NCBI GenBank assembly: GCA_900547295.1
Contig: URGK01000043.1
Location: 1-21,677, forward strand
Source: an uncultured Eubacteriales bacterium
GTDB taxonomy: Bacteria > Bacillota > Clostridia > Peptostreptococcales > Anaerovoracaceae
Direction: 5' to 3'
Length of the DNA stretch: 21,677 bases
The notes beneath the pieces are model-generated. The model had not been told where the DNA came from. It worked only from the letters and a program-made list of their open reading frames with translations, and searched no databases. This document shows positions 6,391 through 13,454 of this stretch, one piece after another (position 1 is the first letter of the stretch; every line of letters begins with the position of its first letter). A program made the position numbers and the translations under genes.

Positions 6391-7422
6391 ATGGATTTAA
6401 GCAAGATATTTGTAAAAGACGCAAATCCCACAAAGATGGGCGGGCAGGCTGTAATGGAAGGCATTATGATGAAAGGCGACAAAAAAACAGCTGTTGCGGT
6501 AAGCCTTCCAAGCGGAGACATACACATCAAAACAGAAGAAAACCCGAAAAAAAGAACATGGGCCAAAATTCCCATAGTCAGAGGGGTAATTGTATTTGTA
6601 AACTCTCTTATACAGGGGACCAAGACACTTATGTACTCGGCAGACGTACTCGAAAAATATGAGGAAAAGCTGGGAGAGGGAGCCCTCGCAGAAAAAGGAA
6701 AGTTTGAAACATGGCTTGAAAAGCATTTTGGCGAAAGAGCCGTATGGAACATACTTATAGCCATATCGGTAATTATATCGCTGGTGTTTTCAATAGGAAT
6801 ATTTGTTATAGGGCCGACTGCCGTTATCAACTGGATGACAGCCTTCACTGAAAACGAAATAGTGCTTAATCTTACAGAGGGACTGCTTCGTATAGCCATA
6901 TTTGTAATCTATGTTCTGCTTATATCAAAAATGAAAGATATACACAGGGTATTTCAGTACCACGGAGCGGAGCACAAATGTATTCACTGCTTTGAAAGCG
7001 GCAGAGAGCTGACTCCCGAAAACTGTCAGGAGTTCTATACGCTCCACCCAAGATGCGGAACCAGCTTTCTTGTATTTGTACTTGTAATATCGCTGATAGT
7101 GTTTTCATTTCTGGGCTGGCCGAACCTTGCCCTGAGAATAGTATCAAGGCTTTTACTTATTCCGTTTATAGCCGGAATTTCATATGAAGTGCTCAAATGG
7201 GCAGGCAAAAGCGACAACTGGTTTATCAAAATAATATCGATACCGGGGCTTTACCTGCAAAAGCTGACAACGGCTCCGCCCGACAACGAGCAGCTTGAGG
7301 TTGCCATAGCGGCGGTCAAGGCTGTAATGGATGAGGACGCACCTTTATATGAGGGCATAGCAGGCAAGGACGGAAAATTTATAAAAACAGCAGAAGAATT
7401 TTATGAGGAAGCAGGAGTTTAA
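6391..7422 (+). CDS. DUF1385 (YqhQ-like) membrane protein, putative metal-dependent enzyme
   Basis: A 343-residue protein of the DUF1385 family (COG3872, relative of Bacillus YqhQ); its reaction is unknown. The N-terminus has the family signature GGQAVMEGIMMKG. Hydrophobic segments lie near residues 118-145, 160-182, 218-240 and 247-265. Between the second and third is the conserved YHGAEHKCIHCFE ... LHPRCGTSF block, whose histidines, cysteines and glutamates look like a metal site. ATG at 6391 is preferred because GAGGG lies 6 bases before it; a TTG 24 bases earlier would overlap rho. It starts 4 bases after rho and ends 2 bases before prmC, so the three are one operon. This gene is often found next to prmC and prfA in Clostridia, suggesting a link to translation or envelope growth, but that is unproven. 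Confidence 0.9.
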   Translation: MDLSKIFVKDANPTKMGGQAVMEGIMMKGDKKTAVAVSLPSGDIHIKTEENPKKRTWAKIPIVRGVIVFVNSLIQGTKTLMYSADVLEKYEEKLGEGALAEKGKFETWLEKHFGERAVWNILIAISVIISLVFSIGIFVIGPTAVINWMTAFTENEIVLNLTEGLLRIAIFVIYVLLISKMKDIHRVFQYHGAEHKCIHCFESGRELTPENCQEFYTLHPRCGTSFLVFVLVISLIVFSFLGWPNLALRIVSRLLLIPFIAGISYEVLKWAGKSDNWFIKIISIPGLYLQKLTTAPPDNEQLEVAIAAVKAVMDEDAPLYEGIAGKDGKFIKTAEEFYEEAGV

Positions 7423-7424
7423 TT

Positions 7425-8342
7425 ATGTTACGACTGAAAGATTTGCTGGCTATGGGAGAAAACCAGCTTGAGCAGGCAAAGGTTCCCGACTATGCGCATG
7501 ATGCCAGAGCGCTTATGGAATTTGCCTTTAATCTTGACCGTTCACAGATGTTTATGAAATGGGCGGATGATATAGATGACGTGTGGTGCGACAACTATCT
7601 TGACATAGTACACAGGAGAGCTTTAGGCGAACCGCTTCAGTACATAACAGGTGTTCAGAACTTTATGGGCATTGATTTCAAGGTAAATGAAAACGTGCTG
7701 ATACCAAGGCAGGACACAGAGAGAGTTGTCGAAAACGCCCGCCTTATAGTCGAAAGCAAAACAACTAAAAAAACAGCGGACCCCGAAAGTCCTTACATAT
7801 ATGAGACAGTGGCCGCAAGAAAGAACTGGAAGATATTAGACCTGTGCTGCGGAAGCGGCGCCATAGGCATCTCAATGGCAAAGCTCTGCCCTAATGTAAA
7901 GAAAGTGCTTTGCACAGATATAAGCGGGGAGGCGCTTGCCGTTGCAAAGGAAAACGCCAAAGCGGCAGGAGTTGAGAAAAAGGTGGATTTTGCTTCAGGC
8001 GATATGTTTGAGGCTCTGGGCAAAAGAGCGAAATTTGATATGATAATTTCAAATCCGCCGTATATTGAAAGCAGCATTATACCTACTTTGCAGAGAGAGG
8101 TCAGAGAGTATGAACCTATGCTTGCCCTTGACGGCGGAGAGGACGGCCTTGATTTTTACAGGACAATCATAGAGCAAGCGCCTAAATTTCTTGACAAAAA
8201 AGGCATACTGGTGCTTGAAATCGGATACAATCAGGCAGAAGAGATAAGCGCAATACTTGAGGAAACAGATGCCTTTGCCAAGACGGAGATTGTAAGGGAC
8301 TACGGCGGCAACAACAGAGTCGTGTGCGCACTGCTCAAATAG
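7425..8342 (+). CDS. prmC: Release factor glutamine methyltransferase PrmC
   Basis: A 305-residue enzyme that methylates the glutamine of the GGQ motif in release factors using S-adenosylmethionine. An N-terminal helical domain carries the PrmC hallmark GEPLQYITGVQNFMG (68-82), then VLIPRQDTE (91-99). The methyltransferase domain has motif I, LDLCCGSGAIGIS (138-150), and the catalytic NPPYI (210-214), specific for amide or adenine N-methylation. About 20 residues (112-132) separating the two parts appear slightly expanded. The start has AGGAG 7 bases upstream. Its likely substrate, RF1, is encoded by prfA 7 kb downstream; in many Firmicutes the two are adjacent, and here a block of accessory genes separates them. 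Confidence 0.97.
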   Translation: MLRLKDLLAMGENQLEQAKVPDYAHDARALMEFAFNLDRSQMFMKWADDIDDVWCDNYLDIVHRRALGEPLQYITGVQNFMGIDFKVNENVLIPRQDTERVVENARLIVESKTTKKTADPESPYIYETVAARKNWKILDLCCGSGAIGISMAKLCPNVKKVLCTDISGEALAVAKENAKAAGVEKKVDFASGDMFEALGKRAKFDMIISNPPYIESSIIPTLQREVREYEPMLALDGGEDGLDFYRTIIEQAPKFLDKKGILVLEIGYNQAEEISAILEETDAFAKTEIVRDYGGNNRVVCALLK

Positions 8343-8406
8343 CGGGGCAATGCGCAAGCACTTTTTTGAATACATTAAATTTATGTGTTTAAATGTGAAA
8401 TGAATA

Positions 8407-8451
8407 GTGATATAATAGCCTTGATTGGGTAACCGGTCAGGCTATTATTTT
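8407..8451 (+). promoter_or_regulatory. Overlapping hairpin and extended -10 promoter before pckA
   Basis: TGATATAAT (8408-8416) is an extended -10 element without a clear -35. It overlaps the left arm of an inverted repeat: 8414-8421 pairs with 8439-8446 (AATAGCCT/AGGCTATT), extendable inward by two pairs past a bulge, followed by ATTTTATT. For transcripts coming from prmC the repeat would act as a terminator. For transcripts starting here it would be mostly upstream of or at the start. The two functions share the same bases. Confidence 0.5.
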
Positions 8452-8510
8452 ATTAGTTTCAATTTATTCTTGAAGCATAATAACTTCATTTGTTATAAGG
8501 AGGCAGACTG

Positions 8511-10202
8511 ATGTCAACAAAGTCACATTATAAGAGAAGTGAAATAGGCCCTGGAAAGCCTGGATTTTCAAAGACACGTTCCATAATCGAAGCACCGTTT
8601 TATGGAAACAACGTTACTAAGGTAACAACTTTAAAAGAAGCATACAAGCTTGCAAAGAACTCACCCGGCACTATAGTTACTGATATGCCTGTATACAGAG
8701 GTGAAGAATTCGGTCTTGACCCAGATGCAAAGGTTCTTTTATTCAACGACGGTTCAATTACAGGAAGATATGCTCCTGCAAGAAGAATTACAGGTAAGGA
8801 AGGCACCGACACCGAAAAACTGGACAAGATTATTATGGACGCCGTATATGATACAAGATGGAAGAAGCTGTATCATGCAGAGGTTGTTATAGGTCTTGAC
8901 CCTGAGTTTATGGTTAAAGCACATCTGCTTATTCCTGAGGGCGAAGAGAACCTGCTTTACTCATGGATGCTGAACTTCCAGTATATGTCCGAGTACTATA
9001 CCAAGATGTTCAAGGATTCAGTTCCTGTAGGCGGCGGCAATGAAGCCGATGTGTATATTTTCTCAGATCCTCAGTGGAAGGGCTGCCCGGATCAGCCGGA
9101 CGTATGCGACCCTAAGTGCCTGTGCTATTTCAACACAGAAACAAACTGCGCTGCAATACTCGGTATGAGATACTTTGGCGAACACAAAAAAGGAACTCTT
9201 ACTCTTGCGTGGGCAATAGCCAACAGAAACGGTTATGCTTCATGCCACGGCGGACAGAAGGAATACACATTAGACGACGGTTCCAAATATGTAGCTGCCG
9301 TGTTCGGACTTTCAGGATCAGGCAAATCAACACTTACTCACGCTAAACACGACGGCAAATACCCTGCAATCAAAGTTCTTCACGATGACGCATTCATTAT
9401 CAATACAGATACCTGCGCATCAGTTGCACTTGAGCCGACTTATTTTGACAAGACCGCAGACTACCCTTGCGACAGCGAAGACAACAAATATCTGCTTACA
9501 GTACAGAACTGCTCGGCAACAGTTGACGAGGACGGCAAGGTTGTAATAGTAACAGAAGACATCAGAAACGGCAACGGTCGTGCCATCAAGTCAAAATTAT
9601 GGTCACCTAACAGAGTTGACAAGATTGACAGCCCTGTAAACGCTATATTCTGGATAATGAAAGACCCTACAATCCCACCGGTAGTAAGATTAAAGGGAGC
9701 TTCACTGGCATCAGTAATGGGAGCTACACTTGCAACCAAGAGATCTTCAGCAGAGAGATTAAAAGAGGGCGTTGACCCTAACGCACTTGTAGTAGAGCCT
9801 TATGCAAATCCGTTCAGGACTTATCCGCTTGTAAACGACTATGAAAAGTTCAAGAAGCTGGTTGCAGACAAGAACGTTGACTGCTTCATCATCAACACAG
9901 GCGAATTTATGGGCAAGAAAGTTCAGAAAGAAGATACTTTAGGAGTTCTTGAGGCTGTAGTTGAAGGCAAGGCAGACTTCAAGAAATGGGGACCTTTCGA
10001 GGATATCGAAATCTTTGAATGGGACGGCTTTGTTCCTGACCTTAATGATAAGGACTATGTATCACAGCTCCAGGCTCGTATGCAGGACAGACTTAACTAT
10101 GTTAAGAACCTGGATACAGCAGAGGGCGGATACAACAAGCTTCCTCAGGACGCACTCGATGCAATCCAGAGAGTTGTTGATCAGGCAGGACAGCTTAAAT
10201 AA
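8511..10202 (+). CDS. pckA: Phosphoenolpyruvate carboxykinase (ATP), divergent form
   Basis: A 563-residue enzyme interconverting oxaloacetate plus ATP with phosphoenolpyruvate, CO2 and ADP. In fermenters it may run in the carboxylating direction. Features of the ATP type are visible: the lysine pair in GEHKKG (223-228), the P-loop GLSGSGKST (266-274), acidic HDDAF (291-295) in the place of the kinase-2 motif, and ATKRSSAERL later. Compared with the Escherichia coli form, the usual GDDEHGW and FEGGCYAK blocks are not recognisable and the N-terminus is different. It therefore belongs to a divergent subgroup, and the nucleotide used should be tested. AAGGAGG lies 7 bases before the ATG. The gene is monocistronic, with a terminator 25 bases after its stop. 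Confidence 0.9.
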   Translation: MSTKSHYKRSEIGPGKPGFSKTRSIIEAPFYGNNVTKVTTLKEAYKLAKNSPGTIVTDMPVYRGEEFGLDPDAKVLLFNDGSITGRYAPARRITGKEGTDTEKLDKIIMDAVYDTRWKKLYHAEVVIGLDPEFMVKAHLLIPEGEENLLYSWMLNFQYMSEYYTKMFKDSVPVGGGNEADVYIFSDPQWKGCPDQPDVCDPKCLCYFNTETNCAAILGMRYFGEHKKGTLTLAWAIANRNGYASCHGGQKEYTLDDGSKYVAAVFGLSGSGKSTLTHAKHDGKYPAIKVLHDDAFIINTDTCASVALEPTYFDKTADYPCDSEDNKYLLTVQNCSATVDEDGKVVIVTEDIRNGNGRAIKSKLWSPNRVDKIDSPVNAIFWIMKDPTIPPVVRLKGASLASVMGATLATKRSSAERLKEGVDPNALVVEPYANPFRTYPLVNDYEKFKKLVADKNVDCFIINTGEFMGKKVQKEDTLGVLEAVVEGKADFKKWGPFEDIEIFEWDGFVPDLNDKDYVSQLQARMQDRLNYVKNLDTAEGGYNKLPQDALDAIQRVVDQAGQLK

Positions 10203-10227
10203 CAGACAGTAAATACAGCATATATTT

Positions 10228-10260
10228 AAACCCGGAGAGTTTTGGCTTTCCGGGTTTTTT
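10228..10260 (+). terminator. Intrinsic terminator of pckA
   Basis: An 11-bp GC-rich stem with one G-T pair (10228-10238 with 10247-10257, core CCCGGA/TCCGGG) is followed by six T. Its stem-loop design is very similar to the terminator at 10851-10886. Confidence 0.93.
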
Positions 10261-10287
10261 AACAAAAGCAAGACTTTTATAATTCCA

Positions 10288-10520
10288 TATTTGCACGAAA
10301 AAGCAGGTTGGCTGATGCCTGATTTGCACGAAAAAGCAAGTTGGACGATGCCGGATTTGCACGAAAAAGCAGGTTGCAGCAGATGAGCCATATATAAGGG
10401 GAGATATATGATGCCGGCTTCTTCATCACGAAAATGAGAATTTTACAAACTGTATTATGCGCGAAAACGAGAATTTTAATGAGGGGAATTTGCACGTTTT
10501 CAAGAATTTTGAGCTTCCTG
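10288..10520. repeat. Degenerate tandem repeat array, 33-bp period
   Basis: Three well-kept units begin at 10290, 10323 and 10356, each starting TTTGCACGAAAAAGCA and differing at a few bases. Weaker units with CGAAAA followed by GAGAATTTTA have their CG at 10429 and 10462. A last unit with CACGTTTT and AAGAATTTTGA has its CG at 10495, so the 33-base spacing persists on both sides of a decayed gap. No unique spacers are present, so it is not a CRISPR. It fills most of the gene-free stretch 10261-10643, in which I see no other convincing feature. Confidence 0.8.
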
Positions 10521-10643
10521 CTAAAACAGCGGGTCTATAGCACGGTTTTGCAGAAATATGACATAGATTTTACATTAATATGATATCGGCCGCTGCTCTT
10601 TTGGGTTACTATACAGGTAGTAAAACACAGGAGGGCAGATACT

Positions 10644-10838
10644 ATGAACAAGATAAAGAATTATATAAATGCAGCAATTGATAAACTGAAAGCTGACCTT
10701 CCTGTAAATATCGGAATATGCATAGGAATTGCAGCAGGTACAGCTGTGAAGGATATCGGGCTTGGGCTTTGCCTCGGAGTGTGCGCAGGTCTTGCTGCTG
10801 GCATCTTTGTAGGTGATAATAAGGGAAAAGAGAATTAA
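10644..10838 (+). CDS. Small glycine-zipper membrane peptide
   Basis: A 64-residue protein. Residues 1-20 are basic and amphipathic; residues 22-57 are one hydrophobic, glycine- and alanine-rich stretch (GICIGIAAGTAV, GLGLCLGVCAGLAAGIFVG) with small residues spaced four apart, typical of glycine-zipper helices that pack or oligomerise in membranes. It ends in a charged tail, DNKGKEN. AGGAGGG lies 8 bases before the ATG and a hairpin terminator follows, which supports a real small gene. No function can be assigned. Small-protein toxins and membrane-associated helper peptides share this look, but no antitoxin is visible. Confidence 0.75.
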   Translation: MNKIKNYINAAIDKLKADLPVNIGICIGIAAGTAVKDIGLGLCLGVCAGLAAGIFVGDNKGKEN

Positions 10839-10850
10839 GCCGCATATATA

Positions 10851-10886
10851 TTAAACCCCGGAGAGAACTGTCTTTCCGGGGTTTAA
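10851..10886. terminator. Hairpin terminator between convergent genes
   Basis: A 12-bp stem (10851-10862 with 10875-10886, core ACCCCGGA/TCCGGGGT) sits between the small peptide gene and the convergent MATE gene. It lacks a long T run on either side (TTTAA on the right), so it may end transcription less sharply than the pckA terminator. Both have GGAGAG at the top of the left arm. Confidence 0.75.
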
Positions 10887-10888
10887 CC

Positions 10889-12223
10889 CTATTGCCTCAA
10901 GACTGAGTCGAGGCGTTTTCTTTCATTTGTGATATACAGCACTGCGCCTGCTGCGGCAACCATACATTCGGTCAGAGGGTAGGAGCACCACACCCCTGTC
11001 ATATTCCATATTGCTGCAAGAGCAAAGGCTGCGGGGATAAGGATAAAAAAGCCGCGCAGCAGCGAAAAGATTTGGGCAGGAACAGACCTTTCCGTTGAAA
11101 TCAGATATGTTGAAAGCACCACGTTAAATCCTATGAACGGGCAGGCTGTAAAATAGAGCCTTAGGCCTGGTTCTGCAAGCTGGCGAAGCCTTTCGTTTCC
11201 GTCACTGTTAAGTATATCTACAATCGGTGCCGTATCAAAGTACAAGGCAGAGTAAATGACTGCAGATAAAATCAGCAGCATTGCAGCCATTGCATGTTTC
11301 AGTACAGCCCTTACCTCTGATATATTCTGCGCGCCGTAGCTCCTGCTTATTACCGGCTGAATACCCTGTGACAGTCCTGTATATATTGCAACCACCACAA
11401 GGGATATTACAGTAATTATACTGAAAGCTGCAACCCCCGTATTTCCGGCAAGGCGAAGTATGATGTAGTTGAATAAAAACATAACAACGCCTGAGGTTGT
11501 TTCCGTAAGAAACGGAGACATGCCGCTTGAGAGAGCTTTTTTCATACTTTTAAAGTCGGGCGCAGATATTACAAAATGAAAACTATTTTTCTTTCGTATA
11601 AAATGCGGGGATAAAACCAGCAGGCTGATTAAAGGCGCAAGCCCTGTAGCAAGAGCAGCTCCTGCAATTCCCATATCAAGCGGGAATATGAAGATGTAGT
11701 CAAGGACGATATTTGATGCGCTGCCTGTAATCATTGCCGCTGCAGAAAGTGTGGGATTGCCGTCGTTTCTGACAAAGCACTGCAGCAGATTATTGGTAAT
11801 AAATGCGGGAGCGCAAAGCAGTATAATCTGAAGATATGCTTTAGTCATGAGAAATATCGTACTGTCCGCACCGAAAAATTTTGCTATCACGCCTGCCGCA
11901 AGAAGCCCTGCAAGTACGAATACAAGGATAAACGCTGAGGCAAGGAATACAGCGTTTGTAAAAAATCTGTCTGCATTTCCGTCCTCGCCTCGTGCTTTAG
12001 TTATGGCATATCCGGTGCCGCCGCCTATGCCTATCATAAGTCCGAACCCGCTTATAATGCAGAACGGCGGAAATGCCAGATTGAGCGCTGCAAGACCGCT
12101 TGTGCCAAGTCTTGCGGATACAAAGAAGGTATCGGCAAGAGTATAGCAGGAATAGGCCAACTGCCCCAGTATATTTAATGATATGTATTTGAGAAAAACT
12201 TTAAAAATGCTGGTGTTGTTCAT
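10889..12223 (-). CDS. MATE-family multidrug efflux transporter
   Basis: A 444-residue integral membrane protein with twelve or so hydrophobic helices in two homologous halves. MATE-like signatures include LADTFFVSARLGTSGLAALNLAFP and GIGGGTGYAITKARG in the first half, and AAFSIITVISLVVVAIYTGLSQGIQPVISRSYGA in the second. These pumps export cationic drugs or metabolites in exchange for Na+ or H+. ATG at 12223 is chosen from GGAG 5 bases upstream and the family N-terminus (MNNTSIFKVFLKYI). The frame is open about 105 bases further upstream, but that part covers a promoter and a terminator hairpin. It is divergent from the LuxR-type gene and may be controlled by it, and apparently also by attenuation. 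Confidence 0.92.
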   Translation of the reverse strand: MNNTSIFKVFLKYISLNILGQLAYSCYTLADTFFVSARLGTSGLAALNLAFPPFCIISGFGLMIGIGGGTGYAITKARGEDGNADRFFTNAVFLASAFILVFVLAGLLAAGVIAKFFGADSTIFLMTKAYLQIILLCAPAFITNNLLQCFVRNDGNPTLSAAAMITGSASNIVLDYIFIFPLDMGIAGAALATGLAPLISLLVLSPHFIRKKNSFHFVISAPDFKSMKKALSSGMSPFLTETTSGVVMFLFNYIILRLAGNTGVAAFSIITVISLVVVAIYTGLSQGIQPVISRSYGAQNISEVRAVLKHAMAAMLLILSAVIYSALYFDTAPIVDILNSDGNERLRQLAEPGLRLYFTACPFIGFNVVLSTYLISTERSVPAQIFSLLRGFFILIPAAFALAAIWNMTGVWCSYPLTECMVAAAGAVLYITNERKRLDSVLRQ

Positions 12224-12240
12224 ATGTACTCCGTGACAGG

Positions 12241-12296
12241 CAAATAAAAACCGTACACAGATAGCCTTTGTGTACGGAAGCGTTTCAAACCGTACA
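12241..12296 (-). promoter_or_regulatory. Attenuator-like leader of the MATE gene
   Basis: Read on the minus strand, three mutually complementary segments follow each other: TGTACGG (12296-12290), CCGTACACA (12277-12269) and TGTGTACGG (12259-12251). Segments 2 and 3 form a perfect 9-bp stem with a 9-base loop followed by TTTTTATTT, a proper terminator 18 bases before the ribosome site. Segments 1 and 2 could form a competing hairpin. The predicted start, near 12293, would trim segment 1 to about four bases, which weakens the antiterminator model. The terminator itself is clear. Confidence 0.6.
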
Positions 12297-12299
12297 TAT

Positions 12300-12328
12300 A
12301 TGATACCACAGAGAAACAGGTAAATCAA
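12300..12328 (-). promoter_or_regulatory. Promoter of the MATE gene
   Basis: On the minus strand TTGATT (12328-12323), a 17-base spacer and TATCAT (12305-12300) resemble a sigma-A promoter. Transcripts would start just before the hairpin segments and carry a leader of about 70 bases. Confidence 0.6.
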
Positions 12329-12416
12329 TTGTGCGAAAAACAGAAAAGGTTTTCAATATTAAGTCCGGTTATGTTAAAATGCTTAGTGATAATATAATGA
12401 AATTGAGGAAGCAGTA

Positions 12417-13364
12417 ATGTTTGAGCATATAGTTGTGATTTTTTATAATTTTGCTGTGTTCTGCGGAGTTTGCAATTTGAGTCTTGCAGGTCTGCTGATT
12501 TATAAGAAGGAAATTGAAAATATTAAAAAACTGTTTTTGTTTCTATTGTTGTTCTTTATATATGGCTTTTTAAATATGCTGGCCTACTACAGGGTGCATA
12601 TTGTTCTTGCCGAAAGCATTGTACAGTACTATGCGCTGCTTGTGACTGTGGTTTATGTGATGATGAGTTGCATGTGGCTGGATTATATAATGGATCTGAA
12701 GGCTTTTTCGAAGGAAAAAGCAAGGAAATGGATATATTTCGGCAGCGGTATTTGCATAGTGCTGTGGTCTGTGGACAACCTGATTTTTATGGGTGATCAG
12801 CTGAACGTGATAAATATAGCAGGAAACAGAGTTGCAACAATAGTTGAATGCGCTGCAATTATTGTAATGGGTATAGCTTCTTTAAAGAGCGTATATAAGG
12901 GAGCTGCATTGTTTTATCAGAAAATAGAAACAGCCTTTGTGCTGCTGTTCTTCTTATACATTACGATTAAAGACATCCGTATTTCATTTTTTGATTATAC
13001 AATTGAAACCTATTCTGTATCTCCGTGGTCCTTTTGTGCAGTGTTCTGCTTTTTTACAAATATAGCAACGCTTGTTTATCTTGTACAGCTGTTTATAAAT
13101 TTCATTGAATCTGCGCATCGTGACAAACAGGAAATACACCTGCTGGAAATGACAGCAGAAGAGATAAAAGAGAAATATTCTGTTTCAGATAGAGAAAAGG
13201 AAGTCCTTATATTAATATATAAGGGTAAAAACAATACAGAAATAGCAGAGGACCTTTTTATTTCGACAAATACAGTAAAAAAACATATAAACAGCCTGTT
13301 TAAGAAGCTTGGAGTTTCGTCAAGAACCGAAATAATCAGTAAAATCAGACTGAAAGACTTCTAA
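12417..13364 (+). CDS. Membrane-embedded LuxR-family regulator
   Basis: A 315-residue protein made of an N-terminal membrane domain with about seven hydrophobic helices (roughly 5-27, 38-57, 66-90, 103-121, 130-150, 168-190 and 200-226) and a C-terminal LuxR/NarL-type helix-turn-helix (about 250-312, SVSDREKEVLILIYKGKNNTEIAEDLFISTNTVKKHI split over the domain). No receiver or known ligand domain is present, so the membrane part is probably the sensor. This places the DNA-binding domain at the inner face of the membrane. GAGGA lies 7 bases before the ATG. It sits between the divergent MATE gene and the amidohydrolase 90 bases downstream on the same strand; both are plausible targets. One-component regulators of this build are best known from gut Actinobacteria. 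The signal is unknown. Confidence 0.87.
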   Translation: MFEHIVVIFYNFAVFCGVCNLSLAGLLIYKKEIENIKKLFLFLLLFFIYGFLNMLAYYRVHIVLAESIVQYYALLVTVVYVMMSCMWLDYIMDLKAFSKEKARKWIYFGSGICIVLWSVDNLIFMGDQLNVINIAGNRVATIVECAAIIVMGIASLKSVYKGAALFYQKIETAFVLLFFLYITIKDIRISFFDYTIETYSVSPWSFCAVFCFFTNIATLVYLVQLFINFIESAHRDKQEIHLLEMTAEEIKEKYSVSDREKEVLILIYKGKNNTEIAEDLFISTNTVKKHINSLFKKLGVSSRTEIISKIRLKDF

Positions 13365-13365
13365 T

Positions 13366-13379
13366 GGTACCTGGGGGTA
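13366..13379. promoter_or_regulatory. Candidate NarL/LuxR-type operator
   Basis: TACC (13368-13371) and GGTA (13376-13379) form an inverted pair in the gap between the regulator and the amidohydrolase. NarL-type heptamers begin with TAC followed by pyrimidines; the right half reads TACCCCC on the minus strand, the left half TACCTGG. The match is short and could be chance. Confidence 0.25.
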
Positions 13380-13454
13380 ATTGCTTTTTTCGGACAAAAT
13401 CATAAAATCTTCTCAACGGTTATTTTGTATTTTAATAAAAGTAAGGAGTGTTTT

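Noticed and set aside
10277..10495. Minus-strand reading frame across the repeat array coding repeated LLFRAN-type words
   Set aside because: It has no ATG and no ribosome site, and the repeat phase shifts by one base between units 3 and 5, so the peptide repetition is not kept. It is a by-product of the 33-bp DNA repeat.
10288..10520. CRISPR array
   Set aside because: The 33-bp units follow each other directly with drifting sequence; there are no unique spacers and no cas genes nearby.
12221..12300. Leader peptide MYGLKRFRTQRLSVYGFYLPVTEYI whose stop overlaps the MATE start
   Set aside because: Its ATG lies at or before the predicted transcription start and has no ribosome site, so translation is unlikely. 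Kept in mind only if the start site proves to be further upstream.
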